From contig NZ_KB898357.1 in the NCBI RefSeq assembly GCF_000377565.1, positions 310,001 through 374,000 of the forward strand: DNA of 64,000 bases. The letters are read 5' to 3'. This DNA is from Rhizobium sp. 2MFCol3.1. GTDB lineage: Bacteria > Pseudomonadota > Alphaproteobacteria > Rhizobiales > Rhizobiaceae. The notes beneath the pieces are model-generated. The model was not told where the DNA came from, did no database searches, and was given only the letters and a program-made list of their open reading frames with translations. The stretch's first letter is position 1; each line of letters starts with the position of its first letter. Below are positions 47,823 to 57,060 of the stretch, one piece after another. The position numbers and the translations under genes are program-made.

Positions 47823-49628
47823 TCAATTCGCCTCGCCCAACCGATGGAAGACCAGGCCTTCCGCGCTTTCCTTCGCCAGCGCCTTGATATGGGCGATGGC
47901 GGCGGAGACGCGGCTGATATCGTCGATGACGAGACCCTTGGGAAGCTCCAGAACGCCGATCGAGCAGCGCATCAGCGGGAAGAAGGCTTCGACGCCGGCG
48001 CGGTCGTGGCCGCGGATGCGGCCGGCGGCGCGGTCGATCTCGGAATAGAGATCCTGGGCATCGTCGTGGAAGTCGCCGATCAGCCGATCAAGGATTTCCG
48101 TGAGCTCCTCCTTGGTCCAGCCCTGCACCCCGATGAAGAAATCGTCGCCGCCGACATGGCCGAGGAAGTGGCGCTCGGCGAAGAAGTAGCGTCGCATCAA
48201 GGCTGCGAAGAGCGAGATCGCGTGGTCGCCGAGATGGAAGCCATAGGCATCGTTGAAGGGCTTGAAGTTGTCGAAGTCGCAATAGCAGAAGTGCCGCGTC
48301 TCATCGCTGTCGCGGCTTGCCTCGCGCATGAAATCGCGAATGGCGTGGTTGCCGGGAATGCCGGTCAGCGGGTTCTGGTCCTGCGCGGTCTTGAGCTTCT
48401 TCTCGTTCATCACCTTGATGAGCGAGGCGGCCGAGACGACGCCGGCATAGCGCATGTTTTCCGTCAACAGCAGACAGTTGGCGCCTTCCATGTTGGCGAA
48501 GATGGTCATCAGCTGCTCGGCATCGGAATCGAGGCCGACGATCGGCGCCATTTCGACGAAGTGCGAGATGGTGCGCTCATACATCTTGTTCTTCAGCAGG
48601 TCGCGGCCGAAGGGGTGGTAGATATATTCCTTGAGATGGCGCTCATGCAGGATACCGCGCGGCTCGCCATTAGCATTCAGGACCGGGAAGAAGGCATTCT
48701 GCGGATGGCGGCGGAAGACCTCGAAGACGCTGTCGATCGTGTCGTTTTCATAGACCGTCGGCAGCACTTCGATCTGCTTGCGGATGAGGATTTCGTCAAG
48801 CGACTGGTTGTTGCGCTTGCTCTTGCCGAGTTCCTGCAGATGCGGGAATGACGGCACCAGCTCGGAGACATGCGTGGTCGGGCGCGAGATGAACCAGCCC
48901 TGCACGAGATCCACACCATACTCGCGGCAGGTGATGAACTCGGCTTCGGTCTCGATGCCCTCGGCAATGACGCGGGTGCCAAGCACGTGGGCGATGTGGA
49001 CGATGTTCTTCAACAGGTGACGCTTGCGCGGGCTGCCATCGATATCGGCGATGAAGTAGCGGTCGATCTTCAGGTAATCCACCGGATGATCACAGAGCAG
49101 CTTCATCTCGCCATGGCCGACGCCGAAATCGTCGATCGCCAGCTTGAAGCCGCGCTTGCGCAGCAGCGACACCAATGCGGCGAATTCGGGAACCGAGGTG
49201 TTGTCGAAGCGCTCGGAGAATTCGAAGCAGATCGAGGATGGCGGGATATTGGCAAGCTTCAGATGCTGCAGCAGGTTTTCCACCAGCTGCTCGCCATGCG
49301 GAATGAGGCGGACATCGAGATTGAGGAACAGCGTCGCGGTCGCGAAATTCGGCAGCGACGCGAACTTGGCGAGCGCGCGGCTCGCCACCATCTGCTCGAG
49401 CTGCAGCAGCTGATCGCCGCGCTGGGCCTCGTCCAGAATTTCGAGCGGCGAATTGAAGCCCAGCCGCTCCTGGCCGCGCATCAGCGATTCATAGCCGAAA
49501 GCAACACCGGTGCTGGCTTCGACGATTGGCTGGAAGGCGTTTTCGATAACAAGTTTTGCGAGGGTAATGATTTGATCGCTGGTATAGCGACGAATAAGGG
49601 CGGGCTCTACGGTGGCAGCCAACGACAT
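47823..49628 (-). CDS. EAL-CBS-GGDEF c-di-GMP protein with altered signature motifs
   Basis: A 601-residue cytosolic protein from the ATG at 49628 (GGAG upstream). Domains: EAL (about 25-260), a CBS pair (about 275-400, V-L-P-T-V-Y-E-N-D-T, P-V-L-N-A-N-G-E-P-R-G-I-L) and GGDEF (about 410-580). The EAL signature reads Y-E-S-L (47-49 are E-S-L), but D-D-F-G, K-I-D and A-E-G-I-E-T are kept. The GGDEF signature reads G-G-D-D-F (493-497). Phosphodiesterase activity is possible; cyclase activity is doubtful. CBS domains often bind adenine nucleotides, so energy state may be an input. Confidence 0.9.
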   Translation of the reverse strand: MSLAATVEPALIRRYTSDQIITLAKLVIENAFQPIVEASTGVAFGYESLMRGQERLGFNSPLEILDEAQRGDQLLQLEQMVASRALAKFASLPNFATATLFLNLDVRLIPHGEQLVENLLQHLKLANIPPSSICFEFSERFDNTSVPEFAALVSLLRKRGFKLAIDDFGVGHGEMKLLCDHPVDYLKIDRYFIADIDGSPRKRHLLKNIVHIAHVLGTRVIAEGIETEAEFITCREYGVDLVQGWFISRPTTHVSELVPSFPHLQELGKSKRNNQSLDEILIRKQIEVLPTVYENDTIDSVFEVFRRHPQNAFFPVLNANGEPRGILHERHLKEYIYHPFGRDLLKNKMYERTISHFVEMAPIVGLDSDAEQLMTIFANMEGANCLLLTENMRYAGVVSAASLIKVMNEKKLKTAQDQNPLTGIPGNHAIRDFMREASRDSDETRHFCYCDFDNFKPFNDAYGFHLGDHAISLFAALMRRYFFAERHFLGHVGGDDFFIGVQGWTKEELTEILDRLIGDFHDDAQDLYSEIDRAAGRIRGHDRAGVEAFFPLMRCSIGVLELPKGLVIDDISRVSAAIAHIKALAKESAEGLVFHRLGEAN

Positions 49629-49757
49629 GCCATTCTCCACTATACGGCATTTATAATTATAATTTTTCGCGCGGAGACTAAGGGCGAAGCGTCAACGAAC
49701 ACTTTCCCCAATGTGAAGGTTTTGTGAAACTTGGCGTTTTATCAAATGCATGCCGCA

Positions 49758-49778
49758 ACCGCCGCACCGGGCGGCGGT
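49758..49778 (-). terminator. Stem-loop downstream of parD
   Basis: ACCGCCGC (49758-49765) and GCGGCGGT (49771-49778) with a 5-base loop, 17 bases after the parD stop. The missing T run makes intrinsic termination uncertain. Confidence 0.45.
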
Positions 49779-49794
49779 CATATATAGGCCGCCT

Positions 49795-50022
49795 TCAGGC
49801 GGTGCGGCGGTGCTCATGGTCGGCGAACATGTCGGCGACGCATCTGGCATCGGCGGGGGCGCAATCGCGCGCTTTCGGCAGGCCATCGACCTTGCGGGCG
49901 GCATCCCACAGCCGGAGCGCTTCGCGCACCACCTCGCTGCTGGAAACATAAGTGCCATCGTCGATCGCCGCGCGGATATCGGCCGCCTGCAGCGGAGAGA
50001 TGGAAACGGTTACCATCGGCAT
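49795..50022 (-). CDS. ParD-like antitoxin without a partner
   Basis: A 75-residue protein from the ATG at 50022 (GGGAG upstream). V-T-V-S-I-S-P at the start and Y-V-S-S-S-E-V-V-R-E-A-L-R-L-W-D are the ribbon-helix-helix and dimer motif of ParD/CC2985 antitoxins. A ParE toxin gene would be expected just downstream, but only about 165 bases separate it from the next gene start and no ParE-like frame is there or upstream. The C-terminal toxin-binding part (A-P-A-D-A-R-C-V-A-D) is unusual, which fits an orphan. Confidence 0.72.
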   Translation of the reverse strand: MPMVTVSISPLQAADIRAAIDDGTYVSSSEVVREALRLWDAARKVDGLPKARDCAPADARCVADMFADHEHRRTA

Positions 50023-50258
50023 GACATCACTCCCATTGCCTCGTGGTCTCCCATCGCCTCGTCGGGCAGACACCTACCCTCTTGAGGAACGGATACACAC
50101 TCGCTTCGGCCGCCCTTCCGGTCGCGGGTGCTGGGCTTTCAGCAGCGTCGCTTTCACACGTTTGCGACCTCTGCCATGGGGTTAATTTTAGTCTTCACTC
50201 ACATTCTTGTCAAAAAAGAAACAGTGCGTGATGAACAGGCTGTGAATAGCGGGTACAA

Positions 50259-50810
50259 TCAGCGGCGGATGGCGAGGCCAAAGGCGAGCATCGACCAGCC
50301 CTGCAGCAGCAGGTCGCAAGCGAGGAACAGGCCGAGGATCCACAGGCTGTTGACCGGCCAGCCGAGCACGATGACGAAGCCCGCCAGCGCCGTGATCAGA
50401 CCGCTCAAGAGCACCCAGCCCCAGCCCCTCGACGGGCGCATGCGCCAGCCGACGAAGACGCGGAAGATGCCCGCCACCAGCAAGGCCATGGCGAGAAACA
50501 GCGTGAGCGCCGCCGATGCCAGAATGGGATTCATGAAGGCAAAGACGCCGGCCAGCACATAGAGCACGCCGCTCAGCGCCCAGAACAAGAGCTGCTCCCA
50601 CTCCCGCACCTGAAAGGCATGGGCGAGATAGACGATGCCGCCGACGAGCATGAGCAGGCCGACGTAATAGACGGATACGACGGTGGCGAGAAAGACGTTG
50701 GCGGCGGCGATGGCGCCGAAGACGATCAGCAGCACGCCGAGCACCACGAACCAGACCCATTTCGACCGCAGCGCGGAGGACGAAGGCATTTCATCGGACA
50801 TGTCTGTCAT
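50259..50810 (-). CDS. HdeD-family membrane protein
   Basis: A 183-residue protein with six hydrophobic helices in three pairs and the HdeD pattern G-V-L-L-I-V-F-G-A-I-A, G-G-I-V-Y-L-A-H-A-F and G-L-F-L-A-C-D-L-L-L-Q-G-W. Relatives affect acid resistance in enterobacteria; the role here is unknown. The ATG at 50810 gives better spacing from GGAGG than the ATG one codon upstream. It is divergent from betI. Confidence 0.85.
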   Translation of the reverse strand: MTDMSDEMPSSSALRSKWVWFVVLGVLLIVFGAIAAANVFLATVVSVYYVGLLMLVGGIVYLAHAFQVREWEQLLFWALSGVLYVLAGVFAFMNPILASAALTLFLAMALLVAGIFRVFVGWRMRPSRGWGWVLLSGLITALAGFVIVLGWPVNSLWILGLFLACDLLLQGWSMLAFGLAIRR

Positions 50811-50947
50811 CATGCACCTCCCGGTTGTTCATTGAGTATGGCGCAGAAACGGCGGATGGAAAGAGATATCTCACGGAAAAGGCGGTCAGATTTTTATTGA
50901 TTGATCAGTCAATCAAAATTATGCTGGGCTATTGCAGGAGAAAGACC

Positions 50948-51646
50948 GTGCCGAAAGTCGGAATGGAACCGATGCGCCGCAAGGCGCTCGTCGATGCAGC
51001 GCTGCGCGTGATCGGGGATCACGGCTCGCTCAGCGTCACCATGTCCGAAATCGCCAAGCAGGCCGGCGTTTCACCGGCGCTCGCGCACCACTATTTCGGC
51101 AGCAAGGATCAGCTGCTGATCGAGACGATCCGTTCGCTTCTAAAGCAGTTGCGCGACGACGCGGTGACGGCGCTGAAGGCGGCCGCCACGCCGCGCGCCC
51201 GGCTGTCTGCGGTGATCCGCGTCAGCTTCCACGCCGACCAGTTCGCGCCGCAGACGGTCGCCGCCTGGCTTGCCTTCTACCCCGAGGCGCAGCGCTCGGA
51301 AGAGACGCGCCGCTTCCTCGTCATCTATTCCAGGCGCCTGCGCTCCAACCTCGTCGCCAATCTGAAGCCGCTCTGCCCCGCCGATGTCGCGGAACATATC
51401 GCCGAAGGCGTGGCCGCGATGATCGACGGGCTCTACATCCGCCAGAGTCTCGGCTCGACACGGGTTGGCGCCGAGGCTTCGATCGCGCTGACGGAGGATT
51501 ATGTGACGATACAGCTGGCGCGCCATTCGTCTCCCGACATGGACAACCGCAAGGCCGAGACCGCGGCCCCCTCATCCGGCCTTTCAGGCCACCTTCTCCC
51601 CGAGGGGAGAAGGGAAAGCGAACCCAAGCACCGCAAGGACATCTGA
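50948..51646 (+). CDS. betI: BetI, TetR-family repressor of the choline/betaine genes
   Basis: A 232-residue repressor. The GTG at 50948, with AGGAG upstream, gives the typical BetI start ([11 protein letters not shown]). Helix-turn-helix: [23 protein letters not shown]. The core ends near residue 205. The last 25-30 residues (from about [10 protein letters not shown]) are read from a copy of a palindromic repeat and are not typical of the family. The stop is one base before the betB start. It responds to choline by family. Confidence 0.92.
   Translation: MPKVGMEPMRRKALVDAALRVIGDHGSLSVTMSEIAKQAGVSPALAHHYFGSKDQLLIETIRSLLKQLRDDAVTALKAAATPRARLSAVIRVSFHADQFAPQTVAAWLAFYPEAQRSEETRRFLVIYSRRLRSNLVANLKPLCPADVAEHIAEGVAAMIDGLYIRQSLGSTRVGAEASIALTEDYVTIQLARHSSPDMDNRKAETAAPSSGLSGHLLPEGRRESEPKHRKDI
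51565..51614. repeat. RIME-like half element inside the 3' end of betI
   Basis: The sequence GGCCCCCTCATCCGGC leads into a GGCC-TTTCA-GGCC hairpin and CCTTCTCCCC (51592-51601)/GGGGAGAAGG (51604-51613). It repeats the left arm of the element between betB and betA. It is translated in frame as the BetI tail. Confidence 0.75.
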
Positions 51647-51647
51647 C

Positions 51648-53111
51648 ATGAGAGCCCAGCCCACAGCATCGCACTTCATCGATGGCGAGTATGTCGAGGA
51701 CGATGCAGGCACCGTGATCGAAAGCCTTTATCCGGCAACCGGCGAAGTCATCGCGCGGCTTTACGCCGCCACGCCCGCCATCGTCGAAAAGGCGATCGCC
51801 GCGGCCAAGCGCGCGCAGCCGGAATGGGCGGCGATGAGCCCGACGGCGCGCGGCCGCATCCTGAAGCGGGCCGCCGACATCATGCGCGAGCGCAACCGCG
51901 AACTCTCGGAGCTCGAAACGCTCGATACCGGCAAGCCGATCCAGGAGACCATCGTCGCCGACCCGACGTCCGGCGCTGATAGCTTCGAGTTCTTCGGCGG
52001 CGTGATCGCGGCGGCCCTCAACGGCTCCTACATCCCGCTCGGCGGCGATTTTGCCTATACGAAGCGCGTACCGCTCGGCGTTTGCGTCGGCATCGGCGCC
52101 TGGAATTATCCGCAGCAGATCGCCTGCTGGAAGGCAGCACCGGCGCTGGCCGCCGGTAACGCCATGGTGTTCAAGCCGTCGGAAAACACGCCGCTCGGCG
52201 CCCTGAAGATCGCCGAGATCCTGATCGAAGCCGGCCTGCCCAAGGGGCTCTTCAACGTCATCCAGGGCGACCGCGACACCGGGCCGCTGCTGGTCAACCA
52301 TCCCGATGTCGCCAAAGTGTCGCTGACCGGCTCGGTGCCGACGGGCCGCAAGGTCGCGGCTGCTGCAGCCGGCAATCTCAAGCATGTGACGATGGAGCTT
52401 GGCGGGAAATCGCCGCTGATCGTCTTCGACGACGCCGATATCGACAGCGCGGTGGGTGGCGCCATGCTCGGCAACTTCTATTCGACGGGCCAGGTCTGCT
52501 CCAACGGCACCCGCGTCTTCGTGCAGAAGGATATCAAGAGCGAGTTCCTGAAGCGGCTGAAGGCACGCACCGAGGCGATGGTGATCGGCGATCCCATGAA
52601 CGAGGCGACGCAGATCGGCCCGATGGTCTCCTGGGCGCAGCGCGAGAAGGTTCTCCAATACATCGAGAAGGGCAAGGCCGAGGGCGCGACGCTTCTGGTC
52701 GGTGGCGGCATTCCGAACAATGTCTCGGGCGAAGGCTACTATGTGCAGCCGACGGTGTTTGCCGATGTGACCGACGAGATGACGATCGCCCGCGAGGAGA
52801 TCTTCGGACCTGTGATGTGCGTGCTCGACTTCGAGGACGAGGCGGAAGTCATCGCGCGCGGCAACGCCACGGAATTCGGCCTGGCGGCCGGCGTCTTCAC
52901 CTCAGACATGAGCCGCGCCCACCGGGTAGTCGATCAGTTGGAGGCCGGCACGCTGTGGATCAATACCTACAATCTCTGCCCGGTCGAAATCCCCTTCGGC
53001 GGCTCCAAGCAATCCGGCTTCGGCCGCGAGAACTCGATTGCCGCACTGGAGCACTATTCCGAGCTGAAGACGGTTTACGTCGGCATGGGGCCGGTTCAGG
53101 CGCCTTATTGA
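51648..53111 (+). CDS. betB: BetB, betaine aldehyde dehydrogenase
   Basis: A 487-residue NAD(P)-dependent dehydrogenase that oxidises betaine aldehyde to glycine betaine. The catalytic Cys is in [11 protein letters not shown] and the general base Glu in M-E-L-G-G-K-S-P. The Rossmann part shows W-N-Y-P-Q-Q-I and K-P-S-E-N-T-P, and the C-terminal bridging region ends with [14 protein letters not shown], the BetB pattern. It lies directly after betI; a betC choline sulfatase gene, common in rhizobia at this place, is absent. Confidence 0.95.
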   Translation: MRAQPTASHFIDGEYVEDDAGTVIESLYPATGEVIARLYAATPAIVEKAIAAAKRAQPEWAAMSPTARGRILKRAADIMRERNRELSELETLDTGKPIQETIVADPTSGADSFEFFGGVIAAALNGSYIPLGGDFAYTKRVPLGVCVGIGAWNYPQQIACWKAAPALAAGNAMVFKPSENTPLGALKIAEILIEAGLPKGLFNVIQGDRDTGPLLVNHPDVAKVSLTGSVPTGRKVAAAAAGNLKHVTMELGGKSPLIVFDDADIDSAVGGAMLGNFYSTGQVCSNGTRVFVQKDIKSEFLKRLKARTEAMVIGDPMNEATQIGPMVSWAQREKVLQYIEKGKAEGATLLVGGGIPNNVSGEGYYVQPTVFADVTDEMTIAREEIFGPVMCVLDFEDEAEVIARGNATEFGLAAGVFTSDMSRAHRVVDQLEAGTLWINTYNLCPVEIPFGGSKQSGFGRENSIAALEHYSELKTVYVGMGPVQAPY

Positions 53112-53144
53112 TATTCGGTTGATGCCTTTTCGGCTTTGCCGTGC

Positions 53145-53263
53145 GGCCCCCTCATCCGCCCTACGGGCACCTTCTCCCCGCTGGGGAGAAGGGGGAACGA
53201 GACGGTGCGGCACATCCCTTCTCCCCGCCGGGGAGAAGGTGGCGGCAGCCGGATGAGGGGGCC
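53145..53263. repeat. RIME-type palindromic element between betB and betA
   Basis: Outer arms GGCCCCCTCATCCG (53145-53158) and CGGATGAGGGGGCC (53250-53263) enclose two internal hairpins based on CCTTCTCCCC/GGGGAGAAGG (about 53170-53191 and 53217-53239). The element fills most of the betB-betA gap and would fold into a cruciform-like transcript structure. Confidence 0.82.
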
Positions 53264-53294
53264 ACCGGCTCCACAAAAAATATAAGGGAACATC

Positions 53295-54947
53295 ATGCAG
53301 CAGGCAGATTTCGTCATCATCGGTTCCGGCTCGGCGGGCTCGGCGCTTGCCTATCGTCTCTCTGAAGACGGCAAGAACAGTGTTATCGTCATCGAGGCCG
53401 GCGGGTCGGATTTCGGGCCGTTTATCCAGATGCCGGCGGCTCTGGCATGGCCGATGAGCATGAAGCGCTACAATTGGGGCTATCTTTCCGAGCCAGAGCC
53501 CAACCTCAACAACCGCCGCATCACCGCGCCGCGCGGCAAGGTGATCGGCGGGTCGTCGTCGATCAATGGCATGGTGTATGTGCGCGGGCACGCGGAGGAC
53601 TACAACCGCTGGGAGGCGCTCGGCGCCAATGGCTGGGCCTATGCCGACGTGCTCCCCTACTTCAAGCGGATGGAACACAGCCACGGCGGCGAAGAGGGAT
53701 GGCGCGGCACCGACGGGCCGCTGCATGTGCAGCGCGGCGGCTTCCGCAACCCGCTGTTCCACGCCTTCATCGAGGCCGGCAAGCAGGCGGGCTTCGAAGC
53801 GACGGACGACTATAACGGCTCGAAGCAGGAAGGCTTCGGGCTGATGGAGCAGACGATCTTCCAGGGGCGGCGCTGGTCGGCCGCGTCGGCCTATCTGAAG
53901 CCGGCGCTGAAGCGGGCGAATGTCGATCTCGTCTACGGCCTTGCCCGCAAGGTGGTGATCGAGAACGGCCGGGCTGTTGGCGTCGAGATCGAGCGCGGCG
54001 GCAAGGTCGAGGTCATCAAGGCCAAACGCGAGGTGATCGTCTCGGCCTCGTCGTTCAACTCGCCGAAGCTGCTGATGCTCTCAGGCATCGGCCCGGCGGC
54101 GCATCTGAAGGAGATGGGGATCGAGGTGAAGGCGGACCGGCCTGGTGTTGGCGCCAACCTGCAAGACCATATGGAGTTCTACTTCCAGCAGGTCTCGACC
54201 AAGCCGGTATCGCTTTACTCGTGGCTTCCCTGGTTCTGGCAGGGCGTTGCCGGCGCGCAGTGGATGTTCACCAAATCGGGTCTCGGCACCTCCAACCAGT
54301 TCGAGGCCTGCGCCTTCCTGCGCTCGGCACCGGGTGTGAAGCAGCCGGATATCCAGTATCACTTCCTGCCTGTTGCAATCAGCTATGACGGCAAGGCGGC
54401 CGCCAAGAGCCACGGCTTCCAGGTGCATGTCGGCTATAACCTGTCGAAATCGCGCGGGAACGTGACGCTCGCCTCAGCCGACCCGAAGGCCGATCCCTTG
54501 ATCCGCTTCAACTACATGAGCCACCCCGAGGATTGGGAGAAGTTCCGCCACTGCGTGCGTCTCACCCGCGAGATCTTCGGCCAGCAGGCCTTCGACCAGT
54601 ATCGCGGCCCCGAGATCCAGCCGGGCGAGAGCGTCCAGACGGACGATCAGATCGACGCCTTCCTGCGCGAGCATCTGGAAAGCGCCTATCACCCCTGCGG
54701 CACCTGCAAGATGGGCGCCAAGGACGATCCGATGGCGGTGGTTGATCCGGAAACGCGGGTTATCGGCGTCGATGGATTGCGCGTCGCAGACTCATCGATC
54801 TTCCCGCACGTGACCTATGGCAACCTGAACGGCCCCTCGATCATGACGGGCGAGAAGGCCGCCGACCACATTCTCGGCAAGCAGCCGCTGCCGCGCTCCA
54901 ACCAGGAGCCATGGATCAATCCGCGGTGGGAAGTGAGTGACCGGTAG
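53295..54947 (+). CDS. betA: BetA, choline dehydrogenase (GMC oxidoreductase)
   Basis: A 550-residue FAD enzyme that oxidises choline to betaine aldehyde. The N-terminal dinucleotide motif is [15 protein letters not shown] signatures include [18 protein letters not shown] and [16 protein letters not shown]. The active-site H-P-C-G-T-C-K-M-G and [12 protein letters not shown] are at the C-terminus. The operon order betI-betB-betA gives a full osmoprotectant pathway from choline. Confidence 0.95.
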   Translation: MQQADFVIIGSGSAGSALAYRLSEDGKNSVIVIEAGGSDFGPFIQMPAALAWPMSMKRYNWGYLSEPEPNLNNRRITAPRGKVIGGSSSINGMVYVRGHAEDYNRWEALGANGWAYADVLPYFKRMEHSHGGEEGWRGTDGPLHVQRGGFRNPLFHAFIEAGKQAGFEATDDYNGSKQEGFGLMEQTIFQGRRWSAASAYLKPALKRANVDLVYGLARKVVIENGRAVGVEIERGGKVEVIKAKREVIVSASSFNSPKLLMLSGIGPAAHLKEMGIEVKADRPGVGANLQDHMEFYFQQVSTKPVSLYSWLPWFWQGVAGAQWMFTKSGLGTSNQFEACAFLRSAPGVKQPDIQYHFLPVAISYDGKAAAKSHGFQVHVGYNLSKSRGNVTLASADPKADPLIRFNYMSHPEDWEKFRHCVRLTREIFGQQAFDQYRGPEIQPGESVQTDDQIDAFLREHLESAYHPCGTCKMGAKDDPMAVVDPETRVIGVDGLRVADSSIFPHVTYGNLNGPSIMTGEKAADHILGKQPLPRSNQEPWINPRWEVSDR

Positions 54948-54950
54948 GGG

Positions 54951-55316
54951 TTAGATCACATAAGGCAGCCGCACCCCGGGTGCGTCTGCCGGAAAGTCCT
55001 TGCTGTTGCGCGTGACAAGCAGCATCGCATTCGTATCGGCGGTCGCCCAGATTATCGCATCGGGGAGCTTGATGCGGTATTTCTGCCTGATCTCGACAGC
55101 TCTTTCCGCGATGGATGTCTCGAGCGGGATCACCTGAAATCCGGCCAGGAAGCGTCGGGTGGCATCGGCAACGTCACGACGGGCGCCGGCCAACACCTCC
55201 ATCCAGGTGATAATGCTGATCGCTGCGCTGTCGTAGCGATCAATCTCTTGGGCAGCCTGCGGAACGGCGTTCAGATGATCGATGAGGATATTGGTGTCGA
55301 ACAGCGGCTTCACCAT
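54951..55316 (-). CDS. vapC: VapC-like PIN-domain toxin
   Basis: A 121-residue PIN-domain ribonuclease. The acidic residues expected for metal binding are present: D7 (F-D-T-N-I-L), E40 (W-M-E-V-L-A-G), D86 (L-P-D-A-I-I-W-A-T-A) and D107 near the end. It overlaps the upstream antitoxin gene by 7 bases. It is convergent with betA, with 3 bases between stops. Confidence 0.9.
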   Translation of the reverse strand: MVKPLFDTNILIDHLNAVPQAAQEIDRYDSAAISIITWMEVLAGARRDVADATRRFLAGFQVIPLETSIAERAVEIRQKYRIKLPDAIIWATADTNAMLLVTRNSKDFPADAPGVRLPYVI

Positions 55317-55525
55317 TCGCCCCTGATCTCCTCCTGATATGCAAGACCATCGATCTTACGGTTTCCCCATAGCCCAAAAGCCTCTTTCCGATCACGGGGC
55401 GCGTCTTGCTCAAGGAAGCCGCTGACCGCTTTGCGAATAAGGGAGGCACGCGAGACGTTCTTGGCGGCGGCGATCGCATCAAGAGCTCGAAGGTCATCTT
55501 CACCAACATCGACAAGGATTCTCAT
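55310..55525 (-). CDS. Ribbon-helix-helix antitoxin paired with VapC
   Basis: A 71-residue protein from the ATG at 55525. The ribbon-helix-helix pattern is R-I-L-V-D-V-G-E-D-D-L-R-A-L-D, N-V-S-R-A-S-L-I-R-K-A-V. The C-terminal tail (F-G-L-W-G-N-R-K-I-D-G-L) is the expected toxin-binding part, with G-L-W as in antitoxins of PIN toxins. A TTG four codons upstream is possible. Confidence 0.85.
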   Translation of the reverse strand: MRILVDVGEDDLRALDAIAAAKNVSRASLIRKAVSGFLEQDAPRDRKEAFGLWGNRKIDGLAYQEEIRGEW

Positions 55526-55549
55526 TGGATCCACCAAAAGCGATATTTA

Positions 55550-55572
55550 TAGATATCATCTATGTATATCAT
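55550..55572 (-). promoter_or_regulatory. Candidate operator of the vapBC-like operon
   Basis: Dyad TAGAT-N3-ATCTA (55550-55562) and two direct ATATCAT repeats (55553-55559, 55566-55572) 13 bases apart, 25-50 bases upstream of the antitoxin start. This suits cooperative autorepression by a ribbon-helix-helix protein. Confidence 0.5.
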
Positions 55573-55683
55573 ATAGCGCCCAAATACAACCTCCCCCGCA
55601 TATTCGTCAGGGCTTGCAAACACCGGCCACGGGGCAGATAAGACCGGTGCCCCCTCTCCCGTCCCCACCCCCAAGTGACCGAC

Positions 55684-57045
55684 ATGCCCACTCTCTATCG
55701 CAAATCCAAGCTGCTCCGCCGTTCGCGCGTGTTTCGGGGCTCGTTCTCGCTCTGGCGTCCGCGTCTGGTGTTCTGGTGCGGTGCATTGGCGATCGGGTTG
55801 ATCAGCGTCGCCTTCGCGGAGCTTGCCGACATGGCGCAGAAAGCGTTTGCGGCGGTGACGACATCAGGGCGGTGGTCGTTCCTTTTGCCGCTGATCATCA
55901 CACCGGCTGGCTTCGTGCTGTCGGCCTATCTGGCGGCGAAGCTGTTTCCGAACTCGCAGGGGAGCGGCATCCCGCAGGCGATCGCGGCGCGGCACCTGCA
56001 TGACGAGGCTGACCGCACGCGACTGCTGTCGCTCCGGATCGCCGGCGGCAAGATCCTGCTGACGGTCCTCGGCCTCTTCTCCGGCGCATCGATCGGCCGC
56101 GAGGGGCCGACGGTGCAGGTGGGCGCGTCGATCATGCTGGCCGTCGCCCGCTTCGGCGGCATGGCGCAGGCACGCGGGCTGATCTTGGCGGGCTCGGCAG
56201 CCGGCATCGCGGCGGCCTTCAACACGCCGCTTGCCGGCATCGTCTTTGCCATCGAGGAGATGAGCCGCACCTACGAGTCGCGGTCGAACGGGCTGGTGCT
56301 GACCGCAGTGATCCTCTCCGGTCTCGCAGCACTCGGGTTATCTGGCAGCTACAACTACTTCGGCTCCACCTCGGTGGCGCCCATGCATATGGCCGATTGG
56401 GGCCTCGTTCTCATCTGCGGCGTCGGCGGCGGGGCGCTTGGGGCAGGCTTCAGCGGCCTTGCACTGCATGTCGGCCAGCGCGTGCGCCGCTGGGCGCAGC
56501 CACAGCCCCTGAAACGCATGCTGTGCCTCGCGGGCGGCTGCGGGCTTGTGATCGCCGTCATCGGCATCGCGTCGGGCGGCAACACCTTCGGCACCGGTTA
56601 CGAGCAGGCGCGCGGTGCGGTCGAGGGCCATGCGCTGCCGCTGTTCTTCTTCGTGGAGAAACTGCTCGCCAGCTTCCTGTCGATGATCTCAGGCATTCCG
56701 GGCGGCATCTTCGCGCCGTCGCTGGCCGTCGGCGCCGGTTTCGGCAGCACGGTCGGCTCGCTGATCGGCAGCAGCATCGCGCTGGCCGCAATCCTTGGGA
56801 TGGCTGGCTATTTCGCCGGTGTCGTGCAGGCGCCGATGACGGCTTTCGTGATCATTCTGGAGATGACCGGCGACCATGAGGCGGTAATCCCGATCATGGC
56901 GGTGTCGATGATCGGCTATGTGACCTCGCGCTTCCTGTCGCGGGAGCCGCTCTATCACGGCCTGTCGCGCGTGTTCATCGCAGCCACGATCCGGGCGCGC
57001 CGCGCGGCGGAGAAGGCGTCACATCAGGAAGAGCCGGCCCACTGA
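55684..57045 (+). CDS. ClC-family chloride channel/antiporter
   Basis: A 453-residue membrane protein with the ClC motifs G-S-G-I-P-Q, G-R-E-G-P-T-V-Q (gating Glu present) and G-G-I-F-A-P-S-L-A. About ten to twelve helices can be drawn. There are no CBS domains, and the C-terminus is short and charged. An intact gating Glu allows either channel or H+/Cl- exchange. GTG 55675 is an alternative start; no Shine-Dalgarno sequence is clear for either. Confidence 0.9.
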   Translation: MPTLYRKSKLLRRSRVFRGSFSLWRPRLVFWCGALAIGLISVAFAELADMAQKAFAAVTTSGRWSFLLPLIITPAGFVLSAYLAAKLFPNSQGSGIPQAIAARHLHDEADRTRLLSLRIAGGKILLTVLGLFSGASIGREGPTVQVGASIMLAVARFGGMAQARGLILAGSAAGIAAAFNTPLAGIVFAIEEMSRTYESRSNGLVLTAVILSGLAALGLSGSYNYFGSTSVAPMHMADWGLVLICGVGGGALGAGFSGLALHVGQRVRRWAQPQPLKRMLCLAGGCGLVIAVIGIASGGNTFGTGYEQARGAVEGHALPLFFFVEKLLASFLSMISGIPGGIFAPSLAVGAGFGSTVGSLIGSSIALAAILGMAGYFAGVVQAPMTAFVIILEMTGDHEAVIPIMAVSMIGYVTSRFLSREPLYHGLSRVFIAATIRARRAAEKASHQEEPAH

Positions 57046-57060
57046 GTCACCCGCCGGCGC

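Noticed and set aside
51321..52658. A 445-codon minus-strand frame opposite betI and betB
   Set aside because: It runs through the conserved active-site region of betB and has an Arg-rich shadow-type composition.
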